Shown: positions 9,686 through 16,361 of the stretch, one piece after another
Layout: each line of letters opens with the position of its first letter
How positions within the stretch are numbered: the stretch's first letter is position 1
Assembly (NCBI RefSeq): GCF_001307275.1
Contig: NZ_CP012831.1
Location: forward strand, 2,534,501 to 2,598,500
Direction: 5' to 3'
Origin: Pseudomonas fluorescens
GTDB taxonomy: Bacteria; Pseudomonadota; Gammaproteobacteria; Pseudomonadales; Pseudomonadaceae
DNA length: 64,000 bases
Program-made: the position numbers and the translations under genes
Notes under the pieces: generated by a model
The model's input: only the letters and a program-made list of their open reading frames with translations
Database searches by the model: none
What the model was told of the DNA's origin: nothing

Positions 9686-9714
9686 AAAAAAACCGCCCAT
9701 GTGGCGGTTTTTTT
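9686..9714. terminator. Bidirectional intrinsic terminator
   Basis: AAAAAAACCGCC and GGCGGTTTTTTT form a 12-bp stem with a 5-base loop and T-runs on both strands. It can end the oxidase-side transcript on the plus strand and the small-ORF/GNAT transcript on the minus strand, whose last stop is at 9729. Confidence 0.85.
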
Positions 9715-9728
9715 GTGTCGACAAAAGC

Positions 9729-9899
9729 TCAGCTTCTGACGCCGGCCATTAGGCCAACGGGTTCAAGCTCCTTACCTTTGGCGAGGCTGACCGACAAGAA
9801 CTGGCGCTCGATGCTGGACGGGCAACCAGCCAGACGGCGGGCCTCTGCCTGGTACCGGGCAGCAAGCAACGGCTTTGGAGTACGCTTTGAAGTTTTCAT
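9729..9899 (-). CDS. Small basic hypothetical protein (56 aa), downstream of GNAT-like gene
   Basis: The reverse strand encodes 56 codons from an ATG at 9899 to TGA at 9729, beginning MKTSKRTPKPLLAARYQ and ending LEPVGLMAGVRS. It is basic and lacks membrane segments. It lies 31 bases after the GNAT-like gene on the same strand and ends 15 bases before a strong terminator, so the two are probably cotranscribed. I recognise no family. A small partner protein of the upstream gene is one possibility. Confidence 0.5.
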   Translation of the reverse strand: MKTSKRTPKPLLAARYQAEARRLAGCPSSIERQFLSVSLAKGKELEPVGLMAGVRS

Positions 9900-9930
9900 G
9901 GAAAACTCGGCAATAGAATTGGGGTTGATG

Positions 9931-10470
9931 TTATGCCTCGTCTACCGCTATGACAAGGCGCCGCTGATCGTCGAAATCGAAGCCCAGATGCCGGTACCAC
10001 TGGACGGCCCCAGGGTCAGGCTCAAAAATCTCAATCTCGCGAAGCTTCAGCATCCGCGCGTATCGGCTGATCGCGATCAAGACTAAACCGGCAACCTCAC
10101 CCTTCAAAGGATGAGTAACGTCAGGCTTGCCCTCTAGGAGGACTACCTTGATGGACAAGGTGCTTGATTTTGGAGTCGCAAAGCAAAGTCCACATAGCTC
10201 ATGGTCATACCACAGAGAAAGGTCAAACGCTTTCCCGTCGCGATTCTTCCAGCCAGGTATATCCTCCCATGGATAAAGTTGGGCCTCTGAGCCCCACAAA
10301 TAGCATTGATCCAATGCCACTTGCGTTATCGGCTCGTACCTTATCCGTCCAGCATCAATTCCCCTCTCCGCCAGTACCCACGGATCATCCAACAAATACT
10401 CTTTGGCGAGTTGCATTGCGGTCGAACGGAACATCTGATGTTTAAAGTCGCTAATACGCGGTCGTTTCAT
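9931..10470 (-). CDS. GNAT-like N-acetyltransferase-fold protein
   Basis: A 179-aa reading from ATG 10470 (MKRPRISDFKHQMF). The C-terminal third resembles the acetyl-CoA fold of GNAT enzymes: a strand-helix block LKGEVAGLVLIAISRYAR, a strand LREIEIFEP, then AVQWYRHLGFDF, the usual A-x-x-x-Y-x-x-x-G-F signature. The N-terminal half is unfamiliar, and the substrate is unknown. The frame stays open to a GTG at 10527, but that stretch is homologous to the non-coding leader of the DUF6124-type gene, so I reject the longer start. No strong ribosome site is visible before 10470. Confidence 0.6.
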   Translation of the reverse strand: MKRPRISDFKHQMFRSTAMQLAKEYLLDDPWVLAERGIDAGRIRYEPITQVALDQCYLWGSEAQLYPWEDIPGWKNRDGKAFDLSLWYDHELCGLCFATPKSSTLSIKVVLLEGKPDVTHPLKGEVAGLVLIAISRYARMLKLREIEIFEPDPGAVQWYRHLGFDFDDQRRLVIAVDEA

Positions 10471-10479
10471 GTGGCGAAT

Positions 10480-10574
10480 ACGATGGGAGGTGACGACAAA
10501 ACGATAGGGCTCGGGGGCGAGGCGCACAATCAGGCCGGTTCCGGTTTAGTTGTAGGTAAAGTCGCAAGGATGTG
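10480..10574 (-). promoter_or_regulatory. Leader segment shared with the DUF6124-type gene
   Basis: Read on the minus strand this begins ACACATCCTTGCG and continues through CCTACAACTA, TTGTGCGCCT and CTATCGTTT. It aligns without gaps to 10728-10822 on the plus strand. The two copies point away from each other toward the GNAT-like gene and the DUF6124-type gene, so both genes probably share a regulatory leader or promoter. Confidence 0.65.
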
Positions 10575-10612
10575 TGGTCTGGCGGGGGCGTTTGATCCTG
10601 CTGCCATTCTCT

Positions 10613-10636
10613 GTGGGAGCGAGCTTGCTCGCGATG
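10613..10636 (+). repeat. Single REP element
   Basis: One copy of GTGGGAGCGAGCTTGCTCGC between the two inverted leader copies. No paired copy is visible nearby. Confidence 0.8.
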
Positions 10637-10727
10637 AAAACGACGCGATTCCAGAGAAAACGAACCGCCTGTATCGCCGGCGCGCCATACTCCTACAGCC
10701 CCAACCCACACCCCACCACCAACCCAC

Positions 10728-11024
10728 GCATCCTTGCGCCTTTGCCTACAACTACGCCAGAATCCGCCCGCTTGTGCGCCTTGTTCCGGGGCTCTATCGT
10801 TTCCTTGCCACTGCCCATCAGTGGTCGGGTTTAGTAGCCCGGTTCACACCTCGGTTGTACAAGTCTCATCAGTCAGGCATTTGCCTGTTCTTGATGGTGG
10901 CTGTGCGCATGGCGCCTTCGGGCGCGCCGGTTTTGGTGTGATTCGCCGGTCTACTAACTTGCGCACAGCCGCCACCCTTCCGTTTAGTAGCGAGATGGAG
11001 CGGCTCCTTACGAGGATCACACCA
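10728..11024 (+). promoter_or_regulatory. Long structured 5' leader of the DUF6124-type gene
   Basis: Nearly 300 bases without a convincing gene fold into ordered elements: CCACTG/CAGTGG (10808-10824); CGGG/CCCG with loop TTTAGTAG (10826-10841); CATCA-AGGC/GCCT-TGATG (10867-10896); and a long closing stem GGTGGC plus TGTGCGCA (10896-10909) with TGCGCACA plus GCCACC (10960-10976). That closing stem encloses a cTTCGg tetraloop hairpin (10912-10925) and a CCGG/CCGG hairpin (10927-10949). The unpaired CTACTAA (10951-10957) is complementary to TTAGTAG in the loop at 10831-10837 and to a second copy at 10984-10990 near the start codon. Rival pairings are therefore possible. The fold is by eye. Confidence 0.6.
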
Positions 11025-11387
11025 ATGTTCAAAGCTACTCCGAATCCCCCAGAAGTAGACTCCACCGCACAATCCGCAAAATCCAAAGCCAAGCAGCAAG
11101 ACGAAACCACCAAACGCGTGCTCGATCACTACTTGCTGCCGAAATCTGAAAAATCTAAAGATGAACCAAAACCGGGGCAGCTATTCACCGTCGTGAAAGG
11201 CCTCGATAACGAATGCTTGCTCGCCAACCTCAGTGAGACGCTGGCTTCGGCTGATGCGATGGTGAGTGACCTCGCGTTCGAACTGGATGGATCGCGGCGT
11301 CATGTGGCGCTGGGGATTCAGCAGTTGATTGAGCTGGGTTCGTTGTTGGCGAATCGGGTGTTGGATAATGTGGAGCCGAGGCAGTAG
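11025..11387 (+). CDS. DUF6124-type small Pseudomonas protein
   Basis: A 120-aa protein starting MFKATPNPPEVDST, with a disordered polar N-terminus and a helical C-terminal half (GLDNECLLANLSETLASADA and VALGIQQLIELGSLLANRVL). This arrangement matches the DUF6124/DUF3077-like small proteins that recur in several copies in Pseudomonas genomes; the family call is from memory. Function is unknown. The ATG follows GAGG with a 9-base spacer, at the end of a long folded leader, and a strong terminator follows the stop. Confidence 0.75.
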   Translation: MFKATPNPPEVDSTAQSAKSKAKQQDETTKRVLDHYLLPKSEKSKDEPKPGQLFTVVKGLDNECLLANLSETLASADAMVSDLAFELDGSRRHVALGIQQLIELGSLLANRVLDNVEPRQ

Positions 11388-11404
11388 ATAAAGATTTGCC
11401 GATG

Positions 11405-11438
11405 AAAAAACCCGACGTTTTGCGTCGGGTTTCTTTTT
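11405..11438 (+). terminator. Intrinsic terminator after the DUF6124-type gene
   Basis: AAAAAACCCGACG, loop TTTTG, CGTCGGGTTTCTTTTT. The perfect stem and T-run lie 17 bases past the stop codon. Confidence 0.9.
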
Positions 11439-11468
11439 GCCTCCGTCCTCCTAGAGTGGCCGAAAACG

Positions 11469-11652
11469 GCCGATTCTGTTGAAAAAGTCGGCTTCGAATT
11501 CCACGGCAGAAAAGTACGCGCGTGAGATTGAAATCTGAAATTTGGGCAGGCGGTTCAGGACTCGGATTTGACGTAGCAGCGTGCAACAGGGGTGTTTTCA
11601 TCCATCAATATTCGAGCGTCTTGGGAAAACCGACTTTTTCAACAGAATCGGC
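11469..11652. mobile_element. MITE-like or IS remnant with 23-bp perfect terminal inverted repeats
   Basis: GCCGATTCTGTTGAAAAAGT (first 20 of 23 bases at 11469-11491) is repeated exactly in inverted orientation at 11630-11652, bounding 184 bases with no transposase ORF. The TTCTGTTGAAAAAGTC end recalls known IS termini (possibly the IS1182 group, from memory). I see no clear target-site duplication in the flanks. It could be a non-autonomous element or the fused ends of a deleted IS. Confidence 0.65.
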
Positions 11653-11947
11653 AAAAAGCAGACGCTCAGCCGACAGACTACTAGCGGCCAATCCCAGTCT
11701 ATCTCTCGCTTTAGCTCCGATAAATTAATAGTTACCGTTGCATTCGTTGAGAGCTAAAATTTTTTCCTTCACCGCCAAAATTAAAACTCAAGCCATTGAT
11801 TTATATAGAGAACGTCTATGTCTTGTGGTTTTTGGCGTCTGAAAAAGAGCTGTATGGGACAGATGGGTGGTTTTCTCACCTGGAAGTGAACCTCCACGCT
11901 GGCCTCTGCTGTGTCTACAATGGGCCACTACTCAAGGAGTGACATCA
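11653..11947. other. AT-rich intergenic spacer
   Basis: These 295 bases contain no convincing ORF. The DNA is AT-richer than the backbone. A TACAAT hexamer (11926-11931) could be the -10 box for the following small gene, but no good -35 is paired with it. Confidence 0.4.
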
Positions 11948-12130
11948 ATGGCTATTGAAGATACCCGCAAGCTAATTAAGGTCACCAACGAAGGGCCAGC
12001 AAATGCGCTGATCGCCCTGGGTTGGACTCTGCTCGCCGTATGCGTATGTCAGGACGGTACGAGTCAATATGCCGAGTTTCACCTTGGTTGGCAGCAGGAA
12101 GGCGAGCCCGCCGAGTTGCCGCGCTACTGA
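11948..12130 (+). CDS. Small hypothetical protein (60 aa)
   Basis: The ORF begins MAIEDTRKLIKVTNEG and ends EPAELPRY. A textbook AAGGAG site seven bases upstream fixes the start at 11948; an earlier in-frame start at 11867 lacks one. A mid-protein hydrophobic stretch (ALIALGWTLLAVCVC) is followed by the aromatic-rich YAEFHLGWQQ. I know no family for it. The clear ribosome site supports a real gene. It sits 74 bases before another small gene on the same strand. Confidence 0.6.
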   Translation: MAIEDTRKLIKVTNEGPANALIALGWTLLAVCVCQDGTSQYAEFHLGWQQEGEPAELPRY

Positions 12131-12204
12131 TCGAAAGGAATCTCAGCGGGTTGGCTGGTCCACTACGCTGAACTTAAGGCCACACTCAATCACAAGGAAT
12201 AGCG

Positions 12205-12456
12205 ATGAACCTCGAAAACTACCAAGATCCCGTTAAATTTAAGGCCATTGGTCGTCCGAAGTGCCCAAATCAGGAGTGTAAAAGCACCAACCTAGATGTA
12301 TCGCTCAGCGAGCATTTGTTTGGTCCGTGCAATGGCCAATACGAAGTGGTCTATTGCGCAGATTGTTTGACATTCCTGAGTGCTCATCCGATAGCAATCA
12401 TGAACGTGATGACCGGCATCAAGGAAGACGAGAAAATTCCTTACGTTCGAGCGTAA
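12205..12456 (+). CDS. Small zinc-ribbon-like hypothetical protein (83 aa)
   Basis: The protein begins MNLENYQDPVKFKAIG and contains CPNQEC (C20, C25) and CADC (C51, C54), a spacing suggestive of a zinc ribbon, with an extra C42. The ATG is preceded by CAAGGAATAGCG. It ends in a hydrophobic-polar tail and is followed 21 bases later by a terminator. Zinc binding is inferred from the cysteines only. It forms a small gene pair with the 60-aa ORF upstream. Confidence 0.65.
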   Translation: MNLENYQDPVKFKAIGRPKCPNQECKSTNLDVSLSEHLFGPCNGQYEVVYCADCLTFLSAHPIAIMNVMTGIKEDEKIPYVRA

Positions 12457-12477
12457 TGCAGCGTTAGCAGTTCATGT

Positions 12478-12502
12478 AAAAAGCCCCACTCGGTGGGGCT
12501 TT
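12478..12502. terminator. Intrinsic terminator
   Basis: AAAAAGCCCCAC and GTGGGGCTTT form a perfect stem with a 3-base loop between the zinc-ribbon gene and the convergent reverse gene, so it may serve both strands. Confidence 0.85.
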
Positions 12503-12546
12503 CTAGTTCCGAGCATATAAAATCAAAATCAGCGCCATTGGCGGAA

Positions 12547-13182
12547 CTATGCTTCGGGAAAGAATGAACGTGCCGGCAATGGTGGAATTGACGGCAACGG
12601 TGGCAAGGATGGTGCCGGCATCGTTGGGAAGGGGTTTGGGTAGCGTTTTTGAGTAAAAGGCTTTGTGCCAAGTCCCCAAAGCGAGTCAATGTTTCGGAGA
12701 TACGTGATCACGCGGTGTTCCTCGGCGCTGATCAAACCGTGTAATTCCGTCTGATGTGGTGATCCAGGTGAACGGTCAAACATACCTACTTCAAGTTCCC
12801 AGTTGTCACCATGACCCGGGTTTTCGCAAATTTTCTGTAGCTGCCGTTCATAGGAATTGAGATCGGCATCACTCCCCCAGAAATAAAACTTCGCGGCGAC
12901 TATTACCGTCAGTGTCCCCTTACGCTCACCAATGAACTGTATTGGTGACAATAAGCCCGCCATATATATGGCTTCGATAGTTTCAATAATCCGAGTATCA
13001 TGGTCGTCATCCCAAATCACTGCAAAGTCGTGTATTTGAGGAAGCGGGACGGGGGTGCGAGTAACGTCTAGCCATTCTACAGATCGGAATACTGAGTAAT
13101 GCGTACCGCAGCCCAAGTGCCCGATCGGGCTAGGTTCGTCATAAAGACAGGAGAATAAGGTTGTATAGGTTGGTAGTTGCAT
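12547..13182 (-). CDS. Hypothetical protein (211 aa) with proline-rich tail
   Basis: A soluble-looking protein from ATG 13182 (MQLPTYTTLFSCLYDE). It has an acidic middle (IWDDDHDTRIIETIE), a hydrophobic strand block (GTLTVIVAAKFYFWG) and a C-terminus rich in Pro (PAPSLPPLPSIPPLP). No signal peptide or known motif is visible. It lies in the accessory region among orphan genes on the same strand as the 190-aa gene at 13451-14023. Such isolated proteins are often orphan immunity genes of polymorphic toxins, but nothing in the sequence proves that here. Confidence 0.6.
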   Translation of the reverse strand: MQLPTYTTLFSCLYDEPSPIGHLGCGTHYSVFRSVEWLDVTRTPVPLPQIHDFAVIWDDDHDTRIIETIEAIYMAGLLSPIQFIGERKGTLTVIVAAKFYFWGSDADLNSYERQLQKICENPGHGDNWELEVGMFDRSPGSPHQTELHGLISAEEHRVITYLRNIDSLWGLGTKPFTQKRYPNPFPTMPAPSLPPLPSIPPLPARSFFPEA

Positions 13183-13450
13183 GGTTAGTCACTCTGATTT
13201 CGTCAGATAAAGTGGAACTCATCCACTGTGAACAAGCTTTCGACTCGCTCACGGCTCACCCAGAACCATAGCATCTTTACTGGGTTAAGCAATCTAGGCA
13301 CTGCAGAAACAAGGGGACAGATTCTGAGGGATCCCCACAAATCTACTCCAATGCCTGCGCCTCTTGATGTACCTCTGCGCGCAGCGCGTGCTCAAGCCTC
13401 TCCTACAGATAAGGGGACGGATTTATTTTAAAATCACACAGTCTGCTCCC
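13183..13450. other. Intergenic remnant DNA
   Basis: No gene is convincing here. Two copies of the phrase AAGGGGAC(A/G)GATT occur at about 13312 and 13410, a sequence I associate with decayed mobile or REP-transposase surroundings. No intact element can be delimited. Confidence 0.3.
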
Positions 13451-14023
13451 TTATCCACCAACCGGACGACAGTCAGAGGATGGCAGGCAGTGGAGCAACT
13501 CCCCCGTCATGTAATCAAACCAACAGACGGATCTATCGAAATCGACTGCTTCGATATAGTCGGACAATAATCTAAAACTCTCGGAAAATATCTCCGCGCC
13601 AGACACTTGCCAGATTATGTCGCCATCAATGGAGAGGCGAGTAATCTCCAGCTCACCGTGTGAGAGGAGAACTCGATGCTGATTTTCCCAGTAGATACCA
13701 AAGCAAGTCGCAGTATCGACCTTAGCGGTCCACAGAGTCTGATCGAGATGCTCTAGCGACAAGCAGGCTACTCGGTCGCCGACTGCTATATAGAGTTTGT
13801 CATCGACCGCTGTCGCCGAATGCTCATGGATTGCGGTGCAGCCGCCTCCGGCACCTATCACTAGGATATTTTCACCATTCAGTTTCACCCCATGGACTGA
13901 CGTGACCGACCCGTCCGTAAGGAGCAACTGGTGCGCATAGGCGTGCGTGTTGTCCGTGGATTTAAACGAGTACGTCGGCTCGTCAATGATCGTGATGAGC
14001 CCATATGGGGTTTGGATGTCCAT
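13451..14023 (-). CDS. Hypothetical protein (190 aa), beta-rich
   Basis: The reading from ATG 14023 starts MDIQTPYGLITIIDEPTY. Repeated short strands with paired aromatic or glycine turns (DDKLYIAVGDRVACLSLE, QTLWTAKVDT, GDIIWQVSGAEIF) resemble the blades of a PQQ-like or other beta-propeller fragment. No signal peptide is seen. Ribosome binding is weak, so the gene may be coupled to lost upstream sequence. Function is unknown; the isolated accessory setting is like that of orphan immunity genes. Confidence 0.6.
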   Translation of the reverse strand: MDIQTPYGLITIIDEPTYSFKSTDNTHAYAHQLLLTDGSVTSVHGVKLNGENILVIGAGGGCTAIHEHSATAVDDKLYIAVGDRVACLSLEHLDQTLWTAKVDTATCFGIYWENQHRVLLSHGELEITRLSIDGDIIWQVSGAEIFSESFRLLSDYIEAVDFDRSVCWFDYMTGELLHCLPSSDCRPVGG

Positions 14024-14464
14024 CGGATTGCTGTTTTCTGACCCGTTTGCGATCAGAGTATGCCTCAGGTTTCACCTCGGGACAGAACACCTGCTTCGAG
14101 CGCCGCCGTCCTGGTTGGGAGATTAGGGGGCATGAGGCATCGCACCGCTGGCCTAAGGGCATCCCTGAATCCTGATTATCTCTATGCACCAGGATGATCG
14201 TATTGACTGTTTTAGGGCTGCTTCGCACCCCAGCGGGGATAAATCCCCTCGCCACAGAGTTTTTGTGTGTCGACTGCTTGGCGTTCGGGCTGCGGACCTT
14301 TTATGAGTGCTTCGTACTCAAGCGGGAGCAAGCTCCCTCGCCACGGGCGTCCGAGCCGCTGTCGGGGGCTCAGGTAGCTTTTGTCCTTGGGTCTCATCAC
14401 GCGCTGCGTGCCGGTTTATCTCGACCGGCACGCGAGTCCATTGTCCCTGCCTTGGTTCGGCTAC
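14024..14464. repeat. Intergenic region with two REP elements and a perfect hairpin
   Basis: REP elements of the GTGGCGAGGGAGC type lie at 14215-14254 and 14305-14344, both in the same orientation (GCTTCG arm first). A perfect 10-bp hairpin GCGTGCCGGT/ACCGGCACGC with an 8-base loop lies at 14406-14433, downstream of the qorB-like gene on its strand, and may end that transcript, though no T-run follows. I see no gene in the rest. Confidence 0.6.
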
Positions 14465-15304
14465 TTAACCCAAAGACTCCCCAACCGACACAGTCCCCCG
14501 CCCAATCAACCGCCCCAACCCCCCACTCTCATCAAACAACGCCCCTTTCGCCGCCGCCGCATCAGAATCCGCCAGCAACGCCGCCAACCCCGCTGGTAAC
14601 CCCACACTGATCAACACCGCCTCAAACTCAGCCTGCGGCAGGTTCTGATAAACCACTGGCTTGCCGGTTTTCTGGCTGATCAACGCAGCCAGCTCGGTCA
14701 AGGTGTAGCTGCTATCCCCCGCCAGTTCATAGACTTTGCCCGCCTGCCCTTCAGTGGTCAGCACCACCGCTGCCGCTTGGGCGTAGTCGGCACGGGGCGC
14801 GGAGCTGATTCGGCCCTCGCCGGCGCTGCCGAGCAGGACGCCATGTTCCACGGCGCTCGGTACGTTCGCCAGGTAGTTTTCGCTGTACCAGCCGTTGCGC
14901 AGCAATACGTGGGGCACGCCCGAGGCTTTCAAGGCGGCTTCGGTATCGCGATGTTCAGCGGCCAAGCCCAAGGTGGAGGTGTCGGCGTGCAGGACGCTGG
15001 TGTAGGCCAGGAGCGTGACACCTGCGGCCTTGGCGGCATCGATCACGGCGCGGTGTTGGGCGACGCGGTTGCCCAGTTCATTGGAGGAGATCAACAGCAG
15101 TTTATCGACGCCTTTGAGCGCGGCAGTCAATGTGGCCGGTTGGTTGTAGTCGGCGGTGCGTACCACCACGCCCCGGGCGGCCAGGTCCTGGACTTTGCCG
15201 GGGTCTCTGACCAGGGCGACGATTTGCTCGGCTGGCACGCGTTCAAGCAGGGATTGGATAACGAGACGGCCCAGTTGGCCGGAGGCTCCGGTGATGGCGA
15301 TCAT
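14465..15304 (-). CDS. NAD(P)H:quinone oxidoreductase-like NmrA-family protein (QorB/YtfG-like)
   Basis: The 279-aa protein starts MIAITGASGQLGRLVIQSLL, with the Rossmann motif G-A-S-G-Q-L-G at residues 6-12, as in YtfG (QorB), which reduces quinones with NADPH. It has ALVRDP after the second strand, NELGNRVAQHRAVIDAAK and TSVLHADTS further on. The start at 15304 is chosen by the glycine motif; the frame extends 12 codons upstream without good support. The neighbour is a divergent HxlR regulator, the usual QorR-QorB arrangement, which suggests induction by electrophiles or hypochlorite. Confidence 0.85.
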   Translation of the reverse strand: MIAITGASGQLGRLVIQSLLERVPAEQIVALVRDPGKVQDLAARGVVVRTADYNQPATLTAALKGVDKLLLISSNELGNRVAQHRAVIDAAKAAGVTLLAYTSVLHADTSTLGLAAEHRDTEAALKASGVPHVLLRNGWYSENYLANVPSAVEHGVLLGSAGEGRISSAPRADYAQAAAVVLTTEGQAGKVYELAGDSSYTLTELAALISQKTGKPVVYQNLPQAEFEAVLISVGLPAGLAALLADSDAAAAKGALFDESGGLGRLIGRGTVSVGESLG

Positions 15305-15350
15305 GACAAATACCTTGATGGGAAAAGGAGGTGAAGTCATCCTAGGGCCC

Positions 15351-15388
15351 TAAGTAACTTTTTGTAAGTACGTACATAAAGGTAAGTA
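15351..15388. promoter_or_regulatory. Putative HxlR operator between the divergent pair
   Basis: Three copies of TAAGTA lie at 15351, 15365 and 15383, and the second is embedded in the palindrome GTACGTAC (15368-15375). The site sits between the two divergent starts, where an HxlR-family repressor normally binds. Confidence 0.5.
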
Positions 15389-15390
15389 TC

Positions 15391-15801
15391 GTGGACATCA
15401 CCACCGAAATTTCCGAGCCGTTTAGCGCCGCTGTTCGACGCGGCGATGTACTGAGCGCCGATTGCCCTTCTCGGGAGGTCCTCAAGCACATGACCAGTCG
15501 CTGGGGCGTGCTGGTGCTGGTCATTTTGCTGGGCGGGATGCACCGCTTCAGCGAGCTGCGCCGCAAGATCGGCGGGGTCAGCGAGAAGATGCTTTCGCAG
15601 ACGTTGCAGGAGCTTGAGGCGGATGGGTTGGTCGACCGCAAGTCGTTACCGGTGGTGCCACCGCATGTGGAGTACCGCTTGACGCCGTTGGGTCGGGAGG
15701 CGGCTGAGCATCTTGAGGTGATGGTGAATTGGATTGAGGAGAAGATCCCGCAGATTATGGCGGTGCGGCGGGGTCGGTTGGGGGGTGAGGCGCAGGAGTG
15801 A
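15391..15801 (+). CDS. HxlR-family transcriptional regulator
   Basis: The 136-aa protein has the HxlR winged-helix core: DCPSREVLKHMTSRWGVLVL at about residues 24-43, RFSELRRKIGGVSEKMLSQT, then LEADGLVDRK and VEYRLTPLGREA. C25 corresponds to the redox-sensing cysteine of QorR/HypR-type regulators. It begins with GTG at 15391, behind AAAGG. It is divergent from the quinone oxidoreductase-like gene and probably represses it. Confidence 0.9.
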   Translation: MDITTEISEPFSAAVRRGDVLSADCPSREVLKHMTSRWGVLVLVILLGGMHRFSELRRKIGGVSEKMLSQTLQELEADGLVDRKSLPVVPPHVEYRLTPLGREAAEHLEVMVNWIEEKIPQIMAVRRGRLGGEAQE

Positions 15802-15877
15802 TTGGGGCTGCTCCGCGACAAGAGACAGGTCTATATTCAAGGGGGGGGCCCCCTTCAATAACATTCGCGTGGATGCT

Positions 15878-16000
15878 TGCTTGTTTGTCGCCGTGGGCTC
15901 GGGCGGCTTCAAGGCCTTGTTCCCAGGCTTGGCGGGCTGCCGGTAGGTCGCCCTGACCTAGGTAGGCCTTATCCAATAGTTTCCATGCCGCCGAATACTT
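15878..16000 (-). pseudogene. Broken copy of the TPR-protein gene
   Basis: Forty-one codons (KYSAAWKLLDKAYLGQ to HGDKQA) match the intact TPR gene at 19982-20104 over exactly the same length, about 85% identical by my count (19 mismatches in 123 bases). The matching stops on both sides and the surrounding frame is unrelated. Both copies read on the minus strand, so they form a direct repeat around the AT-rich block between them. Confidence 0.8.
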
Positions 16001-16243
16001 GCATTGAATAATGGGGGAAAATTTATTTCCAGCCAATAACTCCCCCTTTTCATCATTGTCCCCTTTTCATGTCTTCGACGGCCAAGCGACAACCTATATT
16101 CCTACAAATTGGATCCAATATAGCAAATGAGTATATGGAGCGAAGAAATAATAGTGTCATTTCTCAAAATGGCTATGTTAGTTTCGCTCTGCCTTGCAAT
16201 GAAATGCGAATGGCATAACCTTTCAAAAAGATGGAGCTTTTTT
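16001..16243. promoter_or_regulatory. AT-rich upstream region with putative promoter of the peptide locus
   Basis: TTGGAT (16109-16114) and TATATG (16132-16137) are 17 bases apart and point toward the small peptide gene. An ATG at 16127 is in frame with that gene and would give 71 residues, but it has no ribosome site. No other gene is evident. Confidence 0.4.
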
Positions 16244-16342
16244 ATGAAACTCGATATGTCCAAACTGATCGTATCTCAATCCGCACTGAGCCTGACTGCA
16301 ATGGTTGCGCTGTCGAGCGTAAATAAATCTATCGGCGAATAA
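16244..16342 (+). CDS. Putative RiPP precursor peptide (32 aa)
   Basis: The ORF runs from ATG 16244 to TAA 16342 with GGAG seven bases ahead. It begins MKLDMSKLIVSQSALSLTA and ends VALSSVNKSIGE. It is Ser- and Leu-rich, has no Cys, and carries a charged first eight residues that could serve as leader. It lies before an attenuator-like hairpin and an HExxH-motif enzyme, as expected for a precursor needed in excess of its modifying enzyme. Leader, core and modified residues cannot be assigned from one sequence. It could instead be a chance ORF or a leader peptide. Confidence 0.6.
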   Translation: MKLDMSKLIVSQSALSLTAMVALSSVNKSIGE

Positions 16343-16361
16343 ATTTCGACGGTGATTTATT

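Noticed and set aside
10306..10941. Forward ORF covering the divergent leaders
   Set aside because: Spans a REP and both leader copies; the similarity between copies is at RNA level with no gaps, and codon-position bias is absent.
14194..14610. Forward ORF across the REP pair and the qorB-like end
   Set aside because: Runs through two REP elements and the antisense of a real gene, with a proline-rich artefact tail.
16127..16243. Upstream extension of the small peptide to 71 residues
   Set aside because: The ATG at 16127 has no ribosome site, while ATG 16244 has GGAG at proper distance. It stays a weak alternative.
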